Translations under genes and position numbers: made by a program | Assembly (NCBI GenBank): GCA_021296015.1 | Contig: JAGWBG010000133.1 | Span: forward strand, 1-5,219 | Direction: 5' to 3' | Source: Dehalococcoidia bacterium | GTDB taxonomy: Bacteria; Chloroflexota; Dehalococcoidia; Lucifugimonadales; JAGWBF01 | DNA length: 5,219 nucleotides | The notes under the pieces: model-generated | Databases searched by the model: none | What the model was told of the DNA's origin: nothing | Seen by the model: only the letters and a program-made list of their open reading frames with translations | Shown here: piece after piece, positions 1 to 5,219 of the stretch | Layout: each line of letters starts with the position of its first letter | Position numbering within the stretch: position 1 is the first letter of the stretch

Positions 1-669
1 GTTGACGGGGATAATCAACTTGGCTGCATCTATACCCTTTTCGGATAGCTCAACCATGTTGAAAGTGCCCACGTCCGGAGTGACGAACACGGCCAGGATT
101 GCCACCAGCATAAAAGCGCTGCCCAGAATGGTGAAAATGAGGAACTTCATCGCCGAATACTCTTTGCGACCCGTTCCCCAGATGGATATAAGCAGGTACA
201 TGGGCAGCAACTCCAACTCCCAGAAGAGGAAGAACAGGAGGAAGTCCAGAGAGGTAAACACTCCCATTACCGCGGTCTGTAGCACTAACAGCCAGACGAA
301 GTATTCTCTAACCCTGAGTTGAACGCCCCACGAGGCGAGCACGGCACAAAAGCCCAGTATCCCGGTGAGCAACACCATCGGGGCGCTCAGACCATCCACT
401 CCAAGATGATAGCTGGCCTCAAAGGACTGGTTATTGAAGAAGGAGCCGTCGCCTATCCAGTTGAACTTATCAATCATCTGGAACCGCTGAGCGCCGTCAC
501 CATGATTAAAGAGGGAGAATACGACGATGGCTAATACCATGTCTGCCAATGCGACTGCGGTTGCGAATAGCCGGACCCTCCGGTCGCCCCTTACCAGTAA
601 AGCGACGACCAGAGCGCCCACCATCGGCAGGAACACCGTCGCAGTGAGCAGGCCGTTAAACTCCTCCAC
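1..669 (-). CDS. nuoM: NADH-quinone oxidoreductase subunit M, N-terminal part (runs off left edge)
   Basis: Antiporter-like proton-pumping subunit of the complex I membrane arm. Only the first 223 residues are in the window; my own translation of the minus strand is open to base 1. The start is GTG at 669-667. An in-frame TAG lies directly upstream, so no earlier start is possible, and the next ATG (residue 16) would cut into the first membrane helix. The motif FWELELLPMYLLIS (about residues 149-162) is characteristic of NuoM; E151 matches the essential TM5 glutamate (E144 in E. coli). HLGVDGLS near residues 88-95 is also typical. The Shine-Dalgarno site is weak (a G-run at 681-685). The gene begins 5 bp after the nuoL stop, so it is probably translationally coupled. 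The TM7 lysine and the rest of the channel lie outside the window. Identity is secure. Confidence 0.95.
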   Translation of the reverse strand, partial: MEEFNGLLTATVFLPMVGALVVALLVRGDRRVRLFATAVALADMVLAIVVFSLFNHGDGAQRFQMIDKFNWIGDGSFFNNQSFEASYHLGVDGLSAPMVLLTGILGFCAVLASWGVQLRVREYFVWLLVLQTAVMGVFTSLDFLLFFLFWELELLPMYLLISIWGTGRKEYSAMKFLIFTILGSAFMLVAILAVFVTPDVGTFNMVELSEKGIDAAKLIIPVN

Positions 670-674
670 CTAGC

Positions 675-2645
675 CTATTGCCCCCATATCAGAAATGCTC
701 CCACTATCAGCGTAACTCCCACGGCTACGACTACGGCGTAGCCCTGTACCTGTCCGGTCTGAAAAACGCTGATGGCTCGACCTATATTGCGAGATACCCA
801 GCCCACAAACTCGGCAACATTGTCAACGATTCTCGAATCGAACCAGTCCATGGTACCGGCAAAGACCTTGTAGATGCCCCTGGATACGATTTGGCCCTCG
901 TAGAGGTGGTCCATATAGTACCTCTCGGAGAGTAACTTATGGATTCCTCTAAATGGACGGCCAACTGCTCCCAGAGGCAGCCTGGGACTAAGGTACATGG
1001 CCGTCGCTATCATTATGCCCACCCCTCCGACAATAACGGATATTACTGCCAGGGAAAGGCTGAATTTCTCCACGTGCAGACCAGGCAGAGTGACGAAATT
1101 GCTGAACCAGTGGGCCTCTATTCCAAGGAACTTGTCGCTGACTCCCAGAGGGTTGGCAACATAGCCGGATACAACGGCCCCTACAGCCAGCACCAGCATT
1201 GGCAGCACCATGAACACAGGAGACTCGGCCAGCTGTACTTCATGGGATGCCCCTGCCGTGCTTCCTTCGCCTCTCTCCTCCTGCTCCCGCTGCACCCCAC
1301 CTTTGAAGTCCCCGTGAAAAGTCATGTAAATCATCCTGAAGGAGTAGACAGCAGTGAGGAACACACTAACCATAAGGAGCCAGAATACTATGGTTGCCAC
1401 GGAACCATCCCCCCTCCAGGCGTGGAGGAGGATTTCGTCCTTGCTCCAGAAGCCGGCAAAGGGGAATATCCCCACAAGGCTGAGGGACCCTATTACCATC
1501 GTTACATACGTCCAGGGCATAATCTTTCTCAGTCCGCCCATATACCTCATGTCGAAGGTGCCGGTGGCGTGGTTGACGCTGCCCGCTCCCATGAACAGGA
1601 GGGCTTTGAAGAAGGCATGGTTGAACAGATGGAATATGGCAACACCATAGGCCCCTATTCCCAAGGCCGCAATCATGTAACCCAGCTGGCTCACGGTCGA
1701 GTAAGCCAGGACCCGCTTTATATCGTTCATAACCAAGCCCATTGTGGCGGCGAAGATGGCAGTAAACGCTCCGACCATAGCCACTGCGCTCATGGCGTCG
1801 GTGGAATGCTCAAACACGGGGAAGAACCGCGCTACCAGGAAAACCCCGGCAGCCACCATAGTAGCGGCGTGTATCAAGGCGCTGACCGGCGTGGGGCCTT
1901 CCATAGCGTCGGGGAGCCACACGTGGAGGGGGAACTGGGCCGATTTGCCCACGGCTCCCGCAAATATCCCGACCGCCAGCCAGGTAGCAGCCATCCCTGC
2001 CGGAAGGGCCTCACCCGCGTTAATATCGGCTATCGCCAGGCTTGAGCCGTTGAAGAACAGGTAGAGTATGGCAATCAGGAATCCAAAGTCGCCTATCCGC
2101 GTGACTATAAAGGCCTTCTTTGCGGCTGCGGCTGCGGCGGGGCGGTTGAACCAGAAACCGATTAGCAGGTAGGAGCACACGCCCACCAATTCCCAGAACA
2201 CGTACATCTGAACGATGTTGCTGGATATTACCAGTCCCGCCATAGAGGCGGTGAACAAACACATTATGGCAAAGTAGCGGGAGTAACCCGGGTCCCCTCG
2301 CATATAGCCCAGAGAGTATATCTGGACCATGAGGCTTACCCCGGTTGCTACCACCAGCATCACCGACGTGAGGGGGTCTACCGTTACGCCCAGACTGATG
2401 TTAAGACTCCCCACGGTAAGCCACTCGTGGAGGGGGAAATCTAGTGTGACTTGGTCAGTGGCAGATGTAATGGCCGATTGAAGTGCCCAGGCGGAGAGTG
2501 CCAGTGACCCGGCAATGGCGATGATAGCGATGAGGCCGCTTTGCTGGGGAGAGTTGTTGAAGAATGGCCTAACGACAAGGGCAATAAACAGGAAAGCTCC
2601 AAGGGGTAGAAAAAAGATAGTCCATACGGCCGCTTCTGGGATCAT
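675..2645 (-). CDS. nuoL: NADH-quinone oxidoreductase subunit L
   Basis: Largest membrane subunit of complex I, the distal antiporter-like proton pump, which carries the long lateral helix along the arm. It has 656 residues and looks complete (E. coli has about 613). Visible signatures: WELVGVCSYLLIGFWF with E152 (TM5 glutamate), TRIGDFGFL with D186, GKSAQFPLHVWLPDAMEGPTP (residues 233-253, given here in part as GKSAQFPLHVW with K234), SALIHAATMVAAG with H259, FNHAFFKALLFMGAG with H343 and K347, and GFWSKDEIL with K402 (counterpart of E. coli K399). The C-terminal part has YYMDHLYE near 577-583 and WFDSRIVDN near 601-609, both normal for NuoL, then a final hydrophobic helix near 636-654. The ATG lies 1 bp after the stop of the small upstream gene. 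A GAGGAA Shine-Dalgarno (2654-2659), 8 nt before the ATG, supports this start. Cytoplasmic-membrane protein. Confidence 0.98.
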   Translation of the reverse strand: MIPEAAVWTIFFLPLGAFLFIALVVRPFFNNSPQQSGLIAIIAIAGSLALSAWALQSAITSATDQVTLDFPLHEWLTVGSLNISLGVTVDPLTSVMLVVATGVSLMVQIYSLGYMRGDPGYSRYFAIMCLFTASMAGLVISSNIVQMYVFWELVGVCSYLLIGFWFNRPAAAAAAKKAFIVTRIGDFGFLIAILYLFFNGSSLAIADINAGEALPAGMAATWLAVGIFAGAVGKSAQFPLHVWLPDAMEGPTPVSALIHAATMVAAGVFLVARFFPVFEHSTDAMSAVAMVGAFTAIFAATMGLVMNDIKRVLAYSTVSQLGYMIAALGIGAYGVAIFHLFNHAFFKALLFMGAGSVNHATGTFDMRYMGGLRKIMPWTYVTMVIGSLSLVGIFPFAGFWSKDEILLHAWRGDGSVATIVFWLLMVSVFLTAVYSFRMIYMTFHGDFKGGVQREQEERGEGSTAGASHEVQLAESPVFMVLPMLVLAVGAVVSGYVANPLGVSDKFLGIEAHWFSNFVTLPGLHVEKFSLSLAVISVIVGGVGIMIATAMYLSPRLPLGAVGRPFRGIHKLLSERYYMDHLYEGQIVSRGIYKVFAGTMDWFDSRIVDNVAEFVGWVSRNIGRAISVFQTGQVQGYAVVVAVGVTLIVGAFLIWGQ

Positions 2646-2646
2646 A

Positions 2647-2841
2647 TCACAGCTTCCTCAGTATCTCCTCTGCGACGTGCTCTCTGCCTCTCGGAACCAT
2701 GATTCGGAAAGGGCCTCGCTCTCCCCAGTCGAGGATGTCACCCTCGGGAAGTATCCGCGCGGGCAGTCCCTCTCCCTCGAAGACGTCCTTCCACATCTGC
2801 GCGGTCATCAGGTTCGGCACCTTTTTGAACTCTATCCACAT
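2647..2841 (-). CDS. Small DUF2007-like protein encoded between nuoK and nuoL
   Basis: A 64-residue soluble protein with no signal peptide and no membrane segment. It starts MWIEFKKVPNLMTAQMWKD, continues with VFEGEGLPARILPEGD and ends in GPFRIMVPRGREHVAEEILRKL. The pattern (a strand, 'pN...A...k..fEgeGlpa', a middle strand ending in 'g...v.Vp', then a helix of acidic and alanine residues) resembles the DUF2007 'putative prokaryotic signal transducing protein' family. I recognise the family by pattern only, and its function is unknown. The ATG is well placed: an in-frame TAG lies three codons upstream. The ribosome site is modest (GAGG at 2854-2857, 12 nt before the ATG). The stop is 1 bp before the nuoL ATG, so the two genes are almost certainly co-translated. 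It may be an accessory or assembly factor of complex I or a passenger gene; the sequence cannot tell. Confidence 0.85.
   Translation of the reverse strand: MWIEFKKVPNLMTAQMWKDVFEGEGLPARILPEGDILDWGERGPFRIMVPRGREHVAEEILRKL
2654..2659 (-). promoter_or_regulatory. Shine-Dalgarno site of nuoL
   Basis: GAGGAA on the minus strand, 8 nt before the nuoL ATG and within the last codons of the 64-codon gene. NuoL translation therefore starts from inside that gene, which ties the two together. Confidence 0.75.
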
Positions 2842-2844
2842 GCT

Positions 2845-2857
2845 CTGCTATCGCCTC
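2845..2857. repeat. Direct repeat, left copy (possible target-site duplication)
   Basis: CTGCTATCGCCTC on the plus strand matches 3112-3124 at 12 of 13 positions (one C/T difference). It lies just outside the left inverted repeat, upstream of the small gene's ATG, and on the coding strand it supplies that gene's GAGG ribosome-binding motif. Confidence 0.65.
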
Positions 2858-2904
2858 TAGGGTCCTTCATTGATGAGTGAATGAATATCTAAATCAGTCC
2901 ATCC

Positions 2905-3010
2905 CATCATTCCCGCCTGCCCGCCTCTGGCGGGTGAAAACGGGAATCCAACACGCCTCACTCTGGACTCCCGCTGTCCACGGCGAGCTTCGACTTTCGC
3001 GGGAGTGACG
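2905..3010. repeat. Paired 'CATTCCCG/CGGGAAT' palindromic repeat unit
   Basis: Two hairpins that are inverted copies of each other. Left hairpin: ATTCCCG (2909-2915) pairs with CGGGAAT (2941-2947) and encloses a perfect inner stem CCCGCC-TCT-GGCGGG (2920-2934). Right hairpin: ACTCCCGC (2967-2974) pairs with GCGGGAGT (2999-3006). Across the unit, CATCATTCCCGC (2905-2916) pairs with GCGGGAGTGACG (2999-3010) at 10 of 12 positions, and CGGGAATCCA (2941-2950) pairs with TGGACTCCCG (2964-2973) at 9 of 10. This is the architecture of a widespread bacterial dispersed repeat. Neither hairpin is followed by a T-run on the transcribed strand, so it is not a standard terminator. Confidence 0.8.
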
Positions 3011-3062
3011 ATACGGTTTAGCAACTCATTCACGCCTCAGTAATTTCCCAGCCTATGGGCCG

Positions 3063-3099
3063 GATTTAGATTCTTCGTCCGGACGCTCCTCAGAATGAC
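3063..3099. repeat. 'AGATTCTTCG...CAGAATGAC' palindromic repeat unit
   Basis: An outer stem of ATTCT (3070-3074) and AGAAT (3092-3096) encloses the perfect palindrome CGTCCGGACG (3076-3085). From memory, this resembles a second dispersed intergenic repeat family of environmental bacteria, different from the neighbouring unit. It lies near the right end of the presumed insertion, just downstream of nuoK in the direction of transcription. No T-run follows, so terminator function is doubtful. Confidence 0.6.
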
Positions 3100-3111
3100 A
3101 ACTAAAGGACC

Positions 3112-3124
3112 CTGCTATCGTCTC
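3112..3124. repeat. Direct repeat, right copy (possible target-site duplication)
   Basis: CTGCTATCGTCTC on the plus strand, 12 of 13 identical to 2845-2857. On the coding strand it covers the last codons and TAG stop of nuoK. If it is the original target, the insertion landed exactly at the nuoK stop without damaging the reading frame. Confidence 0.65.
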
Positions 3125-3444
3125 ATAATACTGGCCTCGCTCACGTCCACCGTCTCCCGGTTACGGTAGAGGGCTATGACTATGCCCAGTCCCAGGGCTA
3201 TCTCCGCCGCCGCAACGGTGATGACGAAGATAGCGAACACCTGGCCTGTGAGCATCCGCCCAAGCTGCTCCTCCACTCCTACCGGCACCACGTACTTGGC
3301 AAAGGCTACCAGCGCTATGTTTACGGCGTTGAACATCAGCTCTATGGACATAAGGACCGTTATCACGTTACGCCGGGCAAGCGCCCCATACAGTCCTATG
3401 CAGAACAATATTGCCGAAAGTACGAGGAAATGTTCAAGTCCCAT
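3115..3444 (-). CDS. nuoK: NADH-quinone oxidoreductase subunit K
   Basis: Small three-helix membrane subunit of complex I (related to MrpC), 109 residues, that carries part of the proton path between the quinone site and the NuoL/M/N pumps. Both essential buried glutamates are visible: E35 in VLMSIELMFNAVN and E81 in ITVAAAEIALGLGIVIALYR (counterparts of E. coli E36 and E72). The loop between helices 2 and 3 (about residues 50-68, YVVPVGVEEQLGRMLTG) looks longer than the usual short loop before 'GQVF', moving the second glutamate about nine positions. The ATG at 3444-3442 is 2 bp after the nuoJ stop, with a purine-rich GAGAG ribosome site inside the nuoJ end. Downstream lies the repeat-filled gap rather than nuoL. 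Identity is secure. Confidence 0.97.
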   Translation of the reverse strand: MGLEHFLVLSAILFCIGLYGALARRNVITVLMSIELMFNAVNIALVAFAKYVVPVGVEEQLGRMLTGQVFAIFVITVAAAEIALGLGIVIALYRNRETVDVSEASIMRR

Positions 3445-3446
3445 AG

Positions 3447-4010
3447 CTATCTCTCTCGCACCAGGACGAGCGCCCCAATTATGGCGGCCAGGAGCAGCAT
3501 TGACGCTATCTCAAAGGGAAGCACGAAATCGTTGATTAGTAGCTCCCCCAGGCCGGACCGGTCTGAACCGGGTATATCTCCGCGCATCTCATCGGGAATC
3601 CCGCCGATGGTATGGGTCTGCACCACCTCCACGTTGTCCTGCAACTCCCGGGACTGGTCCTGCAAGAGATTCCAGTCGGTGTCCACCGCAACAAACACCA
3701 AGGCGGCCAGCAATAACACCGGGAACAGGACCGCTGCCGGCTGAAGGCGGTTGGGAAGGTTTCCCTGCTGCACCTCTCGGGTCAGCATTATAGCGAAAAT
3801 AATGAGGATAGCGATGGCCCCGGCATATATTAGCACCTGCACCACTGCCAGAAACTCGGCGTTCATCATTACAAAAAACCCGGCCACCGCCAGAAACACC
3901 ACCACCAGCAGGAGGGCTGCCCTGAAGATGTCCCTCAACAACACGACCCCGAGTGCGGCCGCCACACTGCTCACGGCCAGCACCCAGAAGATTACTTCCT
4001 GAAAGGCCAT
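3447..4010 (-). CDS. nuoJ: NADH-quinone oxidoreductase subunit J
   Basis: Five-helix membrane subunit of complex I, 187 residues (E. coli has 184), next to NuoK and NuoH. Family signatures: NAEFLAVVQVLIYAGAIAIL (residues 50-69), the third helix that carries the pi-bulge region in known structures, and NDFVLPFEIASMLLLAAI (160-177) in the last helix. A hydrophilic loop of about 48 residues (111-158) separates helices 4 and 5. The ATG at 4010-4008 directly abuts the nuoI TAG stop (0 bp apart). AAGGAGAG, ending 7-8 nt upstream inside nuoI, is a strong Shine-Dalgarno site and fixes this start. Cytoplasmic-membrane protein; identity is secure. Confidence 0.96.
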   Translation of the reverse strand: MAFQEVIFWVLAVSSVAAALGVVLLRDIFRAALLLVVVFLAVAGFFVMMNAEFLAVVQVLIYAGAIAILIIFAIMLTREVQQGNLPNRLQPAAVLFPVLLLAALVFVAVDTDWNLLQDQSRELQDNVEVVQTHTIGGIPDEMRGDIPGSDRSGLGELLINDFVLPFEIASMLLLAAIIGALVLVRER

Positions 4011-4589
4011 CTACCGGCTCTCCTTCTCACCATTGCCGGGTCGAGGAAATCGGGCACCCGCTTTCTCTCCCTCGTGCCATCTCCAGTCCTCCCGCCCAGC
4101 CTCACGCCAGGACCTGGGCTTGCCCTCGTGGGGATTATAGCTCTCCTTCTCCAACTGGGGCCGGAACCACGCGCTGGGGCGCTTCTCCGCCTGGCGCAGC
4201 TCTTCGATATTGATAACCAGGTCTTTGCGCTGGTATCGTCCCCGCTCGAACCCGCTGCCCATGAATAGCGCGTCGTATGGGCAAGCCTCTACGCACAGCC
4301 CACAGAACATGCACCGGCCAATGTCTATGTCGAATACCTCCAGCTTATACTTATCTCCCTCCTGAGGGGCGGAGCCGCTGGGGTCGGTCACGATACGAAT
4401 TATGCCCAGAGGGCAGTACTTGGCACAGGAGGCACATCCGGTACACCGTTCCTCGTACCACGCAAACTCCTCTCCCCGGAAGCGTGGGTGTTGGGACACT
4501 CTCTCTTCCGGGTACTGGATGGTAAAGGGTTGTCTTCTGAGGTTTTTCATAGTGACGAGCAACCCCTTTAGCAACCCCAGACCGTACAT
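4011..4589 (-). CDS. nuoI: NADH-quinone oxidoreductase subunit I (2x 4Fe-4S)
   Basis: Peripheral-arm, ferredoxin-like subunit of complex I, 192 residues, that carries the two tetranuclear clusters (N6a and N6b) passing electrons to the terminal cluster at the quinone site. Two complete CxxCxxCxxxCP motifs: C49-C52-C55-C59 (CTGCASCAKYCP) and C93-C96-C99-C103 (CMFCGLCVEACP). The N-terminal amphipathic stretch (about 1-25, with LLKGLLVTMKNLRRQP) is the part that sits on the membrane subunit. After the usual core comes a charged tail rich in Arg, Glu, Trp and Gly (about 145-192) that looks longer than in E. coli (180 residues in all). The ATG is 5 bp after the nuoH stop, with GGAGG at 4599-4603, 9 nt upstream. 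Identity is secure. Confidence 0.98.
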   Translation of the reverse strand: MYGLGLLKGLLVTMKNLRRQPFTIQYPEERVSQHPRFRGEEFAWYEERCTGCASCAKYCPLGIIRIVTDPSGSAPQEGDKYKLEVFDIDIGRCMFCGLCVEACPYDALFMGSGFERGRYQRKDLVINIEELRQAEKRPSAWFRPQLEKESYNPHEGKPRSWREAGREDWRWHEGEKAGARFPRPGNGEKESR

Positions 4590-4594
4590 ATTAA

Positions 4595-5219
4595 TCAGCC
4601 TCCATCCGACTCCGCCGAAACGGCGGGGGTAGCCGATGCTCCTGACAACGATGCCCTGCGTGTGGTCTCCGGAACCGTGGTTCTAGCTGGCGGTCTTACC
4701 TTCTCCTTTATAGCGTTGGCGAAGAACGCTATGGCAACCACCGCCAATGCCATGTTTATCGCCGTCATAATTCCCAGGTCACCCCTGGAGAGCGCTCCAG
4801 TAACGTCATCTCGCAGGAAATACACCTGGATGGTAGTGGCAAAGAGGTTTATCAAGCTCAGCGGGAAGAGGAATTTCCAGGCAAATGCCATTATCTGGTC
4901 CACCCTCAAGCGGGGGAACGTAGCCCTAACCCAGATGAACAGGAAGACAAAGAAGATGATTTTCAGAAGAAACCATAGTGCGCCTAGCTGGCCGGATAGG
5001 AATGGCCCCGACCAACCGCCCAGGAATAGTGTGGCCATCACCGCGGACGCGGCAAGTACCCCGCCGAACTCCCCCGTTTGGATAAGCATAAACATCATAC
5101 CGCTATACTCGGTGTGACACCCGGCGGTAAGCTCCGATTCGGCCTCTACCAGGTCAAAGGGGGTACGGTTGAGTTCCGCTGAAATGCCAAGCATGAAGAT
5201 GAAGATGCCCAGAGGTTGG
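4595..5219 (-). CDS. nuoH: NADH-quinone oxidoreductase subunit H, C-terminal part (runs off right edge)
   Basis: Membrane-anchor subunit of complex I that forms the quinone-binding chamber with NuoB and NuoD. About 207 C-terminal codons are present; the frame is open to the right edge, and the residues before the first ATG (QPLGIFIF) also match the family, so the true start is outside. The hallmark AELNRTPFDLVEAESEL, followed by HTEYSGM, is the conserved acidic loop around the quinone cavity. Several hydrophobic helices follow, then a hydrophilic tail of about 35-40 residues rich in Arg, Thr, Ser and Ala (starting near KEKVRPPARTT). The stop at 4597-4595 is 5 bp from nuoI, whose ribosome site lies in the last nuoH codons. 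Identity is secure. Confidence 0.97.
   Translation of the reverse strand, partial: QPLGIFIFMLGISAELNRTPFDLVEAESELTAGCHTEYSGMMFMLIQTGEFGGVLAASAVMATLFLGGWSGPFLSGQLGALWFLLKIIFFVFLFIWVRATFPRLRVDQIMAFAWKFLFPLSLINLFATTIQVYFLRDDVTGALSRGDLGIMTAINMALAVVAIAFFANAIKEKVRPPARTTVPETTRRASLSGASATPAVSAESDGG
4599..4603 (-). promoter_or_regulatory. Shine-Dalgarno site of nuoI
   Basis: GGAGG on the minus strand, 9 nt before the nuoI ATG and within the final codons of nuoH. It decides the nuoI start and points to coupled translation. Confidence 0.8.

Larger units (their letters stand above)
2858..3111. mobile_element. Probable MITE-like or composite palindromic repeat insertion
   Basis: Non-coding stretch filling nearly all of the 273-bp gap between nuoK and the small gene. 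Its ends are inverted repeats: AGGGTCCTT at 2859-2867 and AAGGACCCT at 3105-3113, identical over 9 bp when reversed (the last two bases of the right copy overlap the flanking direct repeat). A second pair lies inside: ATCTAAATC at 2887-2895 and GATTTAGAT at 3063-3071, also perfect. The stretch is flanked by near-identical 13-nt direct repeats, as expected of a target-site duplication. The interior holds two palindromic units described separately. No credible open reading frame or transposase is present, so it would be non-autonomous. The structure is seen directly; that it is a mobile element is inference. It could instead be two unrelated dispersed repeats that accumulated next to each other. 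Confidence 0.6.

Noticed and set aside
2..534. Two plus-strand open frames opposite nuoM
   Set aside because: The minus strand encodes NuoM with its diagnostic motifs throughout; the plus-strand products resemble nothing.
939..2045. Long plus-strand open frame of 368 codons antisense to nuoL
   Set aside because: It lies wholly opposite a well-supported nuoL, its translation is rich in His, Gly, Ser and Pro with no recognisable domain, and it has no convincing ribosome site. It is a shadow of the codon bias of nuoL.
2905..3010. Rho-independent terminator after nuoK
   Set aside because: The stems are strong but no T-run follows on the transcribed strand, and the sequence matches a dispersed-repeat architecture better.
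2905..3099. CRISPR array
   Set aside because: The repeats are inverted palindromes of different types, not regularly spaced direct repeats with unique spacers.
2842..3114. Internal promoter for the small gene, nuoL and nuoM
   Set aside because: I could not find a convincing -35/-10 pair at proper spacing on the minus strand in this gap.
4662..5117. Plus-strand 151-codon open frame antisense to nuoH
   Set aside because: It is opposite conserved nuoH sequence, its composition looks like a reverse-strand shadow and no family is recognisable.

Overview
The window is a piece of a bacterial respiratory complex I (NADH:quinone oxidoreductase, type I) operon. All genes are read from the minus strand. 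In transcription order (right to left) they are nuoH (3' part only), nuoI, nuoJ, nuoK, a 273-bp gap full of palindromic repeats, a 64-codon small gene, nuoL and nuoM (5' part only). These are the membrane-arm subunits plus the NuoI ferredoxin-like subunit. The H-I-J-K-L-M order is the classical bacterial order, and the catalytic and proton-channel residues that can be checked are present, so the complex looks functional.

The organism cannot be named from this window alone. The base composition is moderately GC-rich, Shine-Dalgarno sites are clear, and the gap carries two kinds of palindromic repeat (a 'CATTCCCG...CGGGAAT' type and an 'AGATTCTTCG...CAGAATGAC' type). From memory, these resemble repeats dispersed in several environmental bacterial lineages, including Dehalococcoidia-like Chloroflexota. 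That lineage is a weak inference only.

Layout: 1-669 nuoM N-terminal 223 codons (GTG start); 675-2645 nuoL; 2647-2841 small DUF2007-like protein; 2842-3114 non-coding, with a probable 254-bp MITE-like or composite repeat insertion flanked by a 13-nt direct repeat (12/13 identical); 3115-3444 nuoK; 3447-4010 nuoJ; 4011-4589 nuoI; 4595-5219 nuoH C-terminal 207 codons. Apart from the repeat gap, genes are 0-5 bp apart, which implies one polycistronic message with translational coupling.

How the genes work together: NuoH and NuoI form the junction where electrons pass through two 4Fe-4S clusters towards the quinone site. NuoJ and NuoK link the quinone site to the antiporter-like pumps NuoL and NuoM. 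The small soluble protein is not a known complex I subunit, and its place between nuoK and nuoL is the main functional puzzle. I see no wholly new system here. The points most worth a second look are the insertion that splits the operon and the small DUF2007-like gene beside it.
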